From assembly GCA_019693395.1 (NCBI GenBank), contig JAAMXP010004513.1, positions 1-10,820 on the forward strand: DNA of 10,820 nucleotides, read 5' to 3'. Source of the stretch: Ettlia oleoabundans (lineage: Eukaryota > Chlorophyta > Chlorophyceae > Chlamydomonadales). The notes beneath the pieces are model-generated. The model saw only the letters and a program-made list of their open reading frames with translations, was not told the origin of the DNA and did not search any database. Shown here piece by piece: positions 1 to 8,087 of the stretch; the first letter of the stretch is position 1; every line of letters begins with the position of its first letter. The position numbers and the translations under genes are program-made.

Positions 1-1
1 C

Positions 2-562
2 CGTGATTCACCTTGCAGCACACCAATAACGCCTCAGGAAAGCCAAGCACGGCAGGGCATGGCAACTCAAAGCCTGCACAGCACCAAGGGGGCCAGCGGC
101 GTCAACACAGCTTTTTACGCCAACTGCCCCACATAACAAGCTGTGCTCCTGCCGTGCCTGGCCTCCCCCACCCATTCCCGACCCGCGATTCACCTTGCAA
201 CACACCAATAACGCCTCAGGAAAGCCAAGCACGGCAGGACATGGCAGCCCTGCACAGCACAAGGGGGCAGCTGCGTCAACACAGCTTTTTACGGCGACTG
301 CCCCAAATCGCAACCTGTGCTCCTGCCGTGCCTGGCCTCTCCGACCCATCTCCCACCCGTGCTTCACCTTGCAACGAACCAATATCACCTTACATCAGCC
401 AAGCATGGCAGGGCATGGCAGCTCAAAGCCTGCAAAGCACCAAGGGGCCAGCTGCGTCAACACAGCTTTTTACGCCAACTGCCCCACATAACAAGCTGTG
501 CTGCTGCCGTGCCTGGCCTCCCCGACCCATCCCCCACACGTGCTTCACCCCGCAACTTACCA
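2..562. repeat. Tandem repeat array, about 180 bp units (3 copies plus a partial)
   Basis: Three full units start at about 2, 184 and 358 (periods 182 and 174) and a fourth, 24-bp partial unit runs from 539 to 562. Each begins with a CGTGATTCACC-like box, continues through GCCAAGCACGGCAGG and CAACACAGCTTTTTACG, and ends in CTGCCGTGCCTGGCCTCC. The left edge of the window falls at a unit boundary, so the array may continue outside. A plus-strand reading frame is open through all copies, but the periods are not all multiples of three, so each copy would be read differently; coding is unlikely. Read on the minus strand, each unit holds an acceptor-like TGTGCAG or TTTGCAG and a donor-like CAAG|GTGAA about 56-62 nt apart, so it could be intronic or a decayed duplicated exon. 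Confidence 0.85.
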
Positions 563-563
563 G

Positions 564-588
564 AAAGGATAAAAAAACATTATCCTTT
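564..588. other. Perfect 9-bp inverted repeat (hairpin) at the edge of the array
   Basis: AAAGGATAA at 564-572 is the exact reverse complement of TTATCCTTT at 580-588, with a 7-nt loop. It starts one base after the partial fourth repeat unit ends. No function is known; it could mark an insertion or recombination boundary. Confidence 0.6.
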
Positions 589-1397
589 GCAGTAAGTCAG
601 CTCTGCCAGTCACAACGGGCCAGTTCTAAAGTTGCTCTCACACACGGCGGGGCGGGTGGGGAGGCGGGGCTACACCGGGGCCGGCGGATGCCGCCAGACA
701 AACCGGCAGGGCGCGGCGCCGAATGTGTAATGCGTGTGACACCGGTTTTTGGCTCGTAATCGAGCTCCCATGTAGGCATCCCGGGCCGCGATCAGAAAGC
801 CAAACCCTAAGCGGTGCCTCTGGCGTTTCCTGTTTCCAACAAACTACCTGCATCGTTTCAAGTGGTCGCAGCACAGTAGCGTCCGTGCAGGTGTCCATGG
901 AGCCAAAGTTACGGCTGGTTTTGGCTCAAATCGATCAAAGGCGGTGGCGGCGAGGGTTCGGGGTCGCAGGATTACTGCATCAGGCCGGCGATGTCGTCCG
1001 AGAAGGTTAAGCACTGAGAAAAGAGCACTGGAACCTATCGATAGCGTGCGCAGCAGGGGGACCTCCGCAGCAGTCGTGTCCGGTTCAAGCTATGCTGCGA
1101 TCTGCTACCCAAGTTCGTACCCAAAACGCTACGACTGGGAAACTATGAAGGTCGCCATGGCTGTGCATGTTGCGATCCGACCTGCCAAGAGTCCTGAAAG
1201 ACGGTGGCGGCGGCGGCAGCAGTGGAGCTGCACTGATGCACCTTGGTACGGGCCGCTGCCCAGCGGCTGGCACCAATGGTGGTACCGCCATATATTTCCA
1301 ACTGAAGAGCCTCTAGGAATATCCTGCCGTACCTGCCTTGGCCTGCTGTAGCGTCGCAGGCAGCCTGTTGAGTTTACGCCTTTGGCGTGATCCGCCG

Positions 1398-1445
1398 GCC
1401 AGCACCTAGCAGGTGGGTCGCGCCGACACCTGCTGATAGGCTGGC
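1398..1445. other. Bulged 16-bp hairpin
   Basis: The arms GCCAG, CCTA and GCAGGTG (1398-1415) pair with CACCTGC, TAGG and CTGGC (1427-1445). There is a 2-nt bulge on the 5' side, a 3-nt bulge (TGA) on the 3' side and an 11-nt loop. It lies in a region with no supported gene. It could be a structured RNA element or chance; no RNA family was recognised. Confidence 0.45.
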
Positions 1446-1986
1446 AGACATCCAGATACAGACATCGCAGTGCCACGAGCTTGCCTGATGGCTCTGCCTC
1501 TGCTGCAGTGCTGCCAACACTAACAAGAGCTAAATGCTTAGACAGTTATGCCGCCGATTGCTCAACGGTTTGCAAAGTGAGGCAAGACAAGCAGCGGTAC
1601 AGTTGTGCAAGCGAGGTGGTGCTTCGAAACGCAGGTCTGGGTCTGAGATGACCCTATGGTGGTGCAAAGATACACTCACTGTTTGACCCCGTCCTAAAAG
1701 CAGCAGCAAAGCGATGCGGTAGCAGGGGGAGTTGGTTAGGCACATGCATGGCGGCAGGCAGGCGAGGCGGAACATGGCGGCACCCTCAGCCCCGTGTCAG
1801 CATGGTGATCCAGCCACGTCATCCTTACTGGCAAGCTTACTAACGACGGCGGGTTGTAGGTTGACCATGGAGCGTTGGGTTGATCAGGCGCACACTGTCG
1901 GCAACACCTCGCAGAGTGTGGATTGCTGGGTGGCGGAGGGAAGGGAGGCGCCAGCTAAGGGTACCAAGTTGTGACCAAACGGCTTT

Positions 1987-2220
1987 GCTAATAGGAGCAT
2001 ACAGTTGGATAACGTACGCCTTTGTGCATAGCGAGGTGGGCTCCGTCAGGGGGATGCCAGCGGTAAGACAACAAGCATCACTCCATGAATCCCGTTCGCC
2101 CTGCTGCAGGCTGTCGTCAGAGATGAAGGTTTTGCTTACACATAGCTGTCTTTAAACCCATTGACTCAGTAAGCTCTCATTACAGTACCACTTGTTTACT
2201 AACATCGCAAATAGGAGCAT
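1987..2220. repeat. Pair of 14-bp near-identical direct repeats
   Basis: GCTAATAGGAGCAT at 1987-2000 and GCAAATAGGAGCAT at 2207-2220 differ at one base and are 220 bp apart. The segment between has no obvious terminal inverted repeats and no coding frame. A target-site duplication is possible but unsupported. Confidence 0.35.
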
Positions 2221-2475
2221 TGTCACTCCACATGCATACGCGTGGTTGGCAACGTTTAAGGCAGCTCGCGAGGGCCGCTGCTGATTGCACATTTTTATAG
2301 CACAAGAAAACACATGGGATCAGGCGCTGCACAAGGCATGCGTCATAAGATTGGTTAAACCATTTGCGACAGAACCGTGACTGAATAGTTGAAAGGCTTT
2401 GACATTTGGAGCGGCAGGCTCATCTTGGTTATTAAATGCAGGGGTTGAGGACACAGCAGTTGTGGATGGCTGGGT

Positions 2476-2996
2476 TTACAATGAAAAGTGAAACAAAGCC
2501 TGAGCATCTGCATGCAGCATGTGCTGCTTTGATGATGTTGCAAAACTGGATGGCAAATCAAAGAAGCGCATCACAAGAAAAGCGGCTTAAAAAGGACAGG
2601 TACTTTTCAAGGCGTTGGCAGAACCCAGATCAGGACAGGGTCGCTGGTGGTTGTGTGGTGGAGACAGCGCAGCTATGTTCATTGGTTCATGGGAAGCATA
2701 TATTGGTTTGCGGGTGCGGTATTATATGTGTAAGGAGGCAGTGAGGGCCACATAGGCCGGCACTAACAGATAACAGCAGTTGGGTTACCAAGAGCAAAGA
2801 GCTTAATCATAAGGGACATGGAGCTTACGGGAATATGATTCTTGCAAACAAACAAAAAACATTGGACACAGCACCCCAGAGAGGACGCAGGATGGGAGCT
2901 GTAGATGGCATGGAAAGAGGGCAGTACGTGCAGCACTTGTGCCAGAAGCAGGAGCGCCGTTACACGCAGCGCGTGCCACGTCTACTGCCGCCCACC
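2476..2996 (-). other. 3' flank of the 2997-4730 gene, with two TGTAA signals
   Basis: TGTAA is the usual green-algal polyadenylation signal. On the minus strand it occurs at 2960-2964, 33 nt past the stop codon, and again at 2476-2480, about 520 nt past it. The first would give an unusually short 3' untranslated region; the second gives a length more typical of algae. No coding sequence is supported here. A plus-strand frame at 2436-2744 is AT-rich and does not resemble the exons of this window. Confidence 0.45.
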
Positions 2997-4730
2997 TCAG
3001 GCGTGTTCCCTCGCCTCAACAGCAGCCTGCACAGCCATGTGTATCAGCTCACTCTGCGCCTGCTGGTCGGCCGCTGCCTCCGCCTCCAGCTTGCGCCGCA
3101 CATCAGCCTTCAGGCCCGGTTTCTGTGCAAGCTTTAGCTTCAGCTGCCGGTGCTCTTCCAGGACCCTCACTCCCTCGTTCACCTGCTGGCGTATGGTGGC
3201 AGCGCGCTCTGCGCGGCTGGTAGGAGGCCGCACGCCGTAGCTGATCAGCAGTTCGGCGGCTGATGCAGGCCGGTTCTCCTGCATCTCAACAGAGGGGGAA
3301 GTTTGGCAAAAGGTGATAATTGATATAGCTGGTGGAATATTATGGCAGACCACCACATCTGCGCTGACCAATCTGCCAAGCTCGCGAGGGAGGCAAGCAA
3401 TTGACTGCCACACTGCCTGGGAGAATAACAAACACCACCGAGCCTGCACCACATGATGTGTCCCGACAGCCCAAATCCCTGCAAGTGCCAACAATAGCAA
3501 GCCTGCCCTAACACCTGCCGACTCACCGGCGGCGCCGCAGGACCCAGCAGCACACGTTCTGCTGACGTGACGGTAGCAGCCTGCAGCAGCAGCGACGCGT
3601 AGTCTATTAGCTGCTGTGCACGGCGTGCCTCCATCTCGGCTGCCGGCAGGCCAGAGCAGTCCTCTTCCTCAAACTCAAGCGCTTGTGCCGCTGGAGGCAG
3701 TGGCAGAGCTGCTGGGGCCAGCTCCTGGGCGTATGCCGTGGCGGCATAAGCGGCGACAGGAGCCGCAGAGGCAGATGCCGCGCCAGGTGCTTTCTTCTTG
3801 TTCCGCGGGGCTGCTGCCCTGCCTGGTGCTTCCACTGCTGCTGCAGCCTGGCTGCCGCGCGAGCTGCCAGCTATGTTGGTGTTGACGCCCATGCGGTTTG
3901 GTTGCTGTTGGGTGCTGCGCGTGTCCCGCTGTTTCCGTGTGCCTTGCGCGGGATTGAGCGGCTTGGATGCAGGTGCCGTCAGCCCGGCAGGCGCCGCTGC
4001 CGCCTGCACTTTGCTGATGCTGGCAGGCTGGGCACGAGGCTGCTTGCGTGGGGACCACTTCTCGCTTTTAGCCTTGGAGGGTGGAAGCTGCGCTGCAGCT
4101 GGTACTGCCGCTGCCGATGGAATGGTGGTTTGCTCAGGTGGCGCCACACCGCTGCTGATGTGACGCGGGTGCCAATCGCCGCTGCCGCTTGGTGCAGCGT
4201 CGTCGCTGGCGGTGACGGCGAGGCGGCCGGTGCAGTTGTTGCTGAGAGCAGGGGGCACGGTTTGGCCGTCGTTAATGCCCAGGCCTGCCACTGATGCTGC
4301 TACGCGAGAGGCATCTTGACCAGCACCACTGGCAGGAATGGAAGCTACGGTGGAAACTGGAGGAATAGCTGCAGCCGCCTCAGAGCTGGGGTTGCCGCTG
4401 CCGCCCGGCATGATCCCATCAGACCTACACCACAACAGAGTGGCTGTAGTTGGGTGCTGGCATGACACTACATCCACAACCCTGCCAGGGACATCCCATA
4501 AGCTGCTCTCAAGGTTCCCACACACATGCATTCACCCATAATGGCAAAATTTACGGCGCAAATGGGCAAGCTTACTTGGTGGCTGCCGCTGTGGCTGCCT
4601 TGATGCCGGGCTGCGGAAGCGCGGCGACAGCTGCCGCGCCGCCACCGCCCACATTGCCGCTCTGCTGCTCCTGGGCAGGCGGCCGACTCGTGCCGATTGC
4701 CGTTGCTCGGCGTCGCCCAAACGGCTCCAT
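2997..4730 (-). CDS. Three-exon gene: Ala/Pro-rich disordered protein with charged helical C-terminus, unknown function
   Basis: Exons are 4730-4576, 4424-3527 and 3278-2997, giving 444 residues. The start ATG at 4730 has A at -3 and G at +4, and an in-frame TGA lies 4 codons upstream. Intron 1 (4575-4425, 151 nt) has donor AA|GTAAGC and acceptor TGTAG|G, joined in phase 2. Intron 2 (3526-3279, 248 nt) has donor CCG|GTGAGT and acceptor GATGCAG|GAG, in phase 0. The N-terminus starts MEPFGRRRATA. Residues 53-300 are rich in Ala, Pro, Ser and Gln, with basic clusters at about 169-182 (KAKSEKWSPRKQPR) and 259-263 (RNKKK) that could be nuclear localisation signals. An acidic patch EFEEED follows at 302-307, then predicted helices at about 315-335 and 372-444 rich in Glu, Arg, Gln and Ala. 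I see no signal peptide, membrane segment or catalytic motif. The gene structure is well supported; the function is not known, and a nuclear or cytoskeletal scaffold is only a guess. Confidence 0.8.
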
Positions 4731-5090
4731 AATCGCTGCTCACGCGAGCCAAACCAATCAGACCTCGGGGCAGCCTGCAGTGGTTTGTGGGCAGTCAAGT
4801 GCTTCCTGAGGGGCCTAATGTCCCGGGCCGGATATGCGGTCGCCGCGATCGACAGGTCGCCGCCGGCTCAACTTGTGATCAGCTGGTAAGAGTTGCTCAA
4901 TTCGCTGGGCAGCCCGAATGCGGCCGCTCCCAGGGTTAGCAAAGGCGTGCAATTACGAAACACACCTTCTGGACAAGAAGTCGGGAGGTTTTGAGAGGTA
5001 GTTCTGATGCTCACTAGGTGCGCTGCGCTGCAACCAAACAGCGGCGATGCGATGGATGAAGATACTCAGAAAGGCGGATAGTACAAGCAA
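4731..5090 (-). promoter_or_regulatory. 5' flank of the 2997-4730 gene
   Basis: About 360 bp upstream of the start codon have no supported coding sequence. The part nearest the gene is GC-rich, including a CGGTCGCCGCGATCGACAGG segment near 4838. If the TATA-like element at 5099-5108, which also reads TATATAA on the minus strand, serves this gene, the 5' untranslated region would be about 300-340 nt. GCGCTGCGCTG at 5020-5030 is repeated exactly in the hairpin arm at 5120-5130. Confidence 0.35.
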
Positions 5091-5117
5091 CATGCTGTTA
5101 TATAAAAATTCAGCATG
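5091..5117. promoter_or_regulatory. TATA box inside a 7-bp inverted repeat
   Basis: TATATAAAAA at 5099-5108 is a good plus-strand TATA box and also contains TATATAA on the minus strand. It sits in the spacer between CATGCTG (5091-5097) and CAGCATG (5111-5117), which are exact inverted copies. It lies 71 nt upstream of a candidate plus-strand start codon at 5170 and 369 nt upstream of the minus-strand start at 4730, so it could act in either or both directions. Confidence 0.5.
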
Positions 5118-5119
5118 CC

Positions 5120-5154
5120 GCGCTGCGCTGTGGCGGCAGTGCACAGCGCAGCGC
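5120..5154. other. Perfect 13-bp inverted repeat (strong hairpin)
   Basis: GCGCTGCGCTGTG at 5120-5132 is the exact reverse complement of CACAGCGCAGCGC at 5142-5154, with a 9-nt loop. The stem is GC-rich and so stable in RNA or cruciform DNA. It starts 3 bp after the TATA-containing inverted repeat, about where plus-strand transcription would begin. It could be a binding site for a dimeric regulator, a structured 5' leader or a small hairpin RNA precursor; the sequence does not decide. Confidence 0.7.
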
Positions 5155-5169
5155 TGCTGTTGAGCCAGT

Positions 5170-5563
5170 ATGAATCTGCAGATAGATGCAGGGGAGAAAC
5201 ATGTGCTGCACCAAAAGTAAGTCAAAAGGCAACTTTTCAAGCCCGGGTGAACGTTTCTTGGCATCAGTCATGTCATCCACAAATTTAAGGGGTGCATGGC
5301 CCTGCAGGGAGAGCAGAAAATCCCAAACACAGGCGGCCTCTGTCCAACCCTTCCCAACTTGGCGTGTTTGGTACTTATCTTCATTGATGTATTTGGATGC
5401 CTGGCGAGTGACTAGGCAGGTGAACGACGCACGTTGCTGTGCATGTTGTGAGCCTGACCTGCCTGCTCATTGTTGGCAGCGGGAAAGGCGCCAGCGGGAA
5501 ACCGTGCGCCCTTGCATGACACTTGTCTGCTCGCCTGCACAACCCTTGGAAAGTGTAATGTAG
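5170..5563 (+). CDS. Candidate two-exon gene, small Cys-rich protein (weak)
   Basis: A chain of consensus signals suggests a gene: TATA box at 5099-5108, ATG at 5170 with A at -3, exon 1 5170-5216, donor AA|GTAAGT, acceptor CCTGCAG|G, exon 2 5308-5563 ending in TAG. The intron is 91 nt and the phases agree, giving 100 residues starting MNLQIDAGEKHVLHQ. A cysteine cluster, CCACC followed by H-C about eight residues on, could bind metal, but no family is recognised. Without splicing, an ATG at 5186 opens the same frame for 125 codons. Codon use is not strongly biased, unlike the well-supported genes here. A TGTAA at 5852-5856 could end the transcript. Transcript evidence is needed to believe it; chance is a real alternative. 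Confidence 0.25.
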
Positions 5564-6376
5564 ACATTTACGTTCATCAAACCCCTACAAACTAACTAAG
5601 GATCATAGCAGTGACAGGCACGTAATGATGTGAAACTAGAGCCCGCAGCGAAATGCAAATAACATTCTGCCTCCTAGCATAACTGGCGGTGCAGCCGGCA
5701 CCGAGCAAACCACAGGGGTTGCTCGAGGGCTAGGTATTACGGGATCGCTGAAGATATGGCTTCGAGATAAAAGTACAGGGGACAACAGCAGGCTTTACAC
5801 GGAAAAGTGCTGCGCTTCGGTGTTGCGGCACAGCACGGCCCGACACTACCATGTAAGGGGCGGTGGCTGGCGTGCTGCAGGATGGATGGCAAGAGACGTG
5901 CAAACCGCGGGCACGTTTAAATACAGATTAGGTGGCAGGAATAGCCTGTCAGCAGGGAGCAGTAATAGAATACACTAAAGGCGGACTCAGGTTGGCGAAA
6001 AGTAAAGAAGCACCATGAAGGAGAGGGTATAGGACTGGGAAAGCTCACCGATGCCGCCAAAGAACAGGATGGGCGCCGGTCATTGTATTACTGGGTTGGT
6101 CGTAGGAGGGAAAGTGGGCCCGGCAGGTGGTGGAGGGGTGGCTCTGGGTGGGGTGTTGCATTACACAGGGAGGCTGTTCAGCTGTAGCTGGAACATGCAG
6201 CTGCTGGGACCTGATGAAGATGCTGCTCTGGCATGGCCTCCGCTGTTCCCACAAGGGTGCGCAGCAGAAACAGCAAGGCAGCATAGCAGTTACTTAAGAC
6301 GACCAGCAATCAGGTCACACTAGCGTTCAAGCTTGAGAACACAAGGGCTCAAATGCTAAGCGTAGCCCAATGTATG
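5564..6376. other. Intergenic or 3' region, with possible extra minus-strand exons and poly(A) signals
   Basis: No independent gene is supported. On the minus strand TGTAA occurs at 6161-6165 and at 5795-5799, and either could end the upstream gene at 6377-7583. Two open segments, 6242-6049 (acceptor GGAACAG|CGG, donor CG|GTGAGC) and 5874-5730 (acceptor CCTGCAG|C, ending in TAG), are in compatible phases with each other and with the preceding gene, so they could be alternative 3' exons. Their composition is not clearly coding. Confidence 0.35.
6161..6165 (-). terminator. TGTAA polyadenylation signal, candidate
   Basis: TGTAA on the minus strand lies about 212 nt past the preferred stop codon of the 6377-7583 gene, a reasonable 3' untranslated length for an alga. 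Confidence 0.4.
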
Positions 6377-7583
6377 TTAACCACGGTGCCTCAGACGTCC
6401 AATCCCGATCGAAAGCTCGTACATGGCCGCTGCCCAATCATACGGCTCGATAGCCCAACCCACCAGGCTGCTTGCATGGCTGCCGGATCTGGCACCCGCA
6501 GTAACACGCATGTAGTGCATCCAAAGGGTGCTGTGCGCTTCATCCTGCTCGTCCATGTGCTGCAGCAGTAGGGACAGGAAGCTTAACTCAGGTTGACGTT
6601 GTTGATGGAATGTGGCGGGCTGAGCGAGACGTGCTGCAGCTGGGATGCGGTGTCTGCGTGCAAGCCAATGGCATTCGGAGTCCTTCAAGAGCACCCAGTT
6701 TGCTGCAAACCTGATTCCTCAGCCCACCTGAGTAGCGTAATCCAGCTGCTGCTGCAGGCTTGCCACCTGCTGCTCCAGCTCTTGTATGCGCTGGAGTGGC
6801 GAACACGGGGTTTGGGGTTGTGATTGATATCTCACAGGGCAACAAAGAAGCTGATCAATGTGCATTCTGTGCTGGTATGGCAGACATTTACCCTCCCAGC
6901 ACTGTGCACGATTGGAAGGGAACATGCATAGCACTCGCCTGCCCCCTGCCTTCCCACCTGCTGACGCTGCTCGGCTCAGGGTGCTCGGCCACCTGCCGCT
7001 CTCCAAGCATGCCAACCACATCTTGGCTGGCCTGCAAGGATGTCCCAACAGTGCAGGTAAGAGTGCGAAGCTGGAAATTACGAATGTGCAACCTGAACGA
7101 TGCCAAGGTGACAGACCTGTGGAGCAGAACCGACTGCGGTGGGTGCGCCCACAATAGTGGTGGCCGCCTCCATACCACCACCAGCAGTGGGTGCTGCCGA
7201 AGAACGAGCCTCGGGGGCCAGCAGCTCTGCCTGCACTGCGCTGCTTGGTTGCTGGCTATCGCTGTAATACAGGTGGGGTGCAAGGGTTGGCATCATGTGA
7301 AGGAGTGTGTGGAGATTCAGACTTTCCCTTGAGGTCGGCCGTGCGAGCGTGCAGCCGCCCCGTCCGCGCAGCGGTTTACCTGGACAGGCGCGCCTTGGCG
7401 CTCATTGCATTGTTGTGGAGCCCTTGTAAAAACTTACATGCTGGTGGACTCACGAGGATTGAGGTTCTCCGTCCCGGTTCCCGCCTCCGCCACGAGGCGT
7501 GCCAAAAGCCGGCGTAGGGCTCCAGCCCGCCCATAGTTCGTGAAGGTTGTGGTCATGTGGATATATGCTGTTTCAGCGGCCAT
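6377..7583 (-). CDS. Probable multi-exon gene of unknown function with a short coiled coil
   Basis: The preferred model has exons 7583-7438, 7261-7117, 7031-6958, about 6830-6728 and 6559-6377, giving about 216 residues. The ATG at 7583 is in a strong context (GCGATGGCC) with an in-frame stop about 20 codons upstream. Donor AT|GTAAGT joins acceptor ATTACAG|C in phase 2, and exon 2 to exon 3 is phase 0. The donor of exon 2 (CACAG|GTCTGT) is weak; GTTCAG|GTTGCA 24 nt on would also keep the frame. Exon 4 encodes the clearest coding signature, a Leu/Gln-heptad helix (RIQELEQQVASLQQQLDYAT). Its left boundary is uncertain: phase demands an acceptor such as TGTGAG|A, while the best-looking site (ACTCCAG|C) requires a different exon 3 donor. 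The last exon has a good pyrimidine tract and TGCTGCAG|C acceptor and starts HMDEQDEAHST. An earlier acceptor at 6634 would instead end the protein after 16 codons at 6583. No family recognised; the helix suggests oligomerisation. Confidence 0.42.
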
Positions 7584-8082
7584 CGCAGGCTGTCCAGCAG
7601 ATACCGGCAGCTGGACCAGGACTTTTAGCTGAGTCACGGAACAATGTCAATTGTTGCAATAGAATGTTTGTGATTGAACCAGGACAATGCGGGATGGGTC
7701 CAACGGGTCATATAGCGGCGATGAGCCGACTCAACATAGCGGGCGCAGCGCACACTGTGCCATTGGCAGCCTCTCTCCTTTTGGTGGATGTGACATGAGC
7801 CATACGCTTTTGCTGATCTAGCACTACGTGTGTTGAAGGTGGTAGCCATAGACGCCGTGTCGCTTGTAAATGCGGTGTTGCAACCGATTCTTTGCCCTCC
7901 ACTATTGGTGCACCCACCGGCCAGTGGGTGCTGGCACGGCACTGGTGCAGGTACCCGCCCACTCAGTGCAGCAGTGGGCCCATGCATGACCAACCAAGCA
8001 TCAAATCAGAAGGTTCCCGGACTATATCCCATATTAAACACATTGGTGTAGCACTGTGGTTTCGGCTTTCTTCTTAGACTCA
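7584..8082. other. Intergenic stretch between two minus-strand genes
   Basis: No coding sequence is supported. Several short frames overlap on both strands. A TATAT-like sequence near 7708-7715 lies about 130 bp upstream of the start codon at 7583 and could be its promoter. A 7-bp hairpin occurs at 7957-7979 (GCCCACT, 9-nt loop, AGTGGGC). Confidence 0.4.
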
Positions 8083-8087
8083 TTACA
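8083..8087 (-). terminator. TGTAA polyadenylation signal for the RCC1-like gene, candidate
   Basis: TGTAA on the minus strand lies about 335 nt past the RCC1-like stop codon at 8422, a normal 3' untranslated length for green algae. It also overlaps the TAA that ends the open segment upstream of it. Confidence 0.5.

Larger units (their letters stand above)
589..2475. other. No supported gene; noncoding or unresolved
   Basis: This 1.9-kb stretch has only short, mutually overlapping open frames with no recognisable domain and no coherent exon chain. From about 645 to 720 it is very GC-rich, with several GGCGGGG-type boxes that could be a promoter or CpG-like patch. At 899 the palindrome CCATGG provides start codons on both strands (a plus frame of 38 codons and a minus frame ending at a CAG|GTAGTT donor), but neither could be extended. 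A 66-codon plus-strand frame at 1774-1974 has a good start context (AACATGGCG) but no supporting neighbours. The low-GC part from about 2000 to 2475 looks intergenic or like untranslated 3' sequence. Confidence 0.5.

Noticed and set aside
13..759. 248-codon plus-strand open frame across the tandem array
   Set aside because: It runs through repeat units whose lengths are not all multiples of three, so each copy is read in a different frame, and it continues into unrelated GC-rich sequence. It is most simply explained by low stop-codon density.
944..1351. 135-codon plus-strand open frame
   Set aside because: It is Arg/Trp-rich without domain-like pattern and overlaps an equally long minus-strand open frame. 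No splice chain or promoter supports either strand.
1774..1974. 66-codon plus-strand frame with good start context
   Set aside because: Good start context alone is weak. There is no homolog recognised, no clear donor or partner exon, and no TGTAA signal nearby on this strand.
1987..2220. Small transposon flanked by target-site duplications
   Set aside because: The ends of the enclosed segment show no inverted repeats or poly(A) tail, so a mobile element cannot be called.
2436..2744. 102-codon plus-strand frame downstream of the disordered-protein gene
   Set aside because: It is AT-rich with no coding bias and falls in the probable 3' flank of the minus-strand gene.
3683..4294. 203-codon plus-strand open frame
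   Set aside because: It is the antisense shadow of the GC-rich second exon of the 2997-4730 gene; its Cys/Arg/Trp-rich translation is typical of such shadows.
4953..5264. 103-codon minus-strand frame upstream of the 2997-4730 gene
   Set aside because: It crosses the TATA box and both hairpins and has no coding-like composition.
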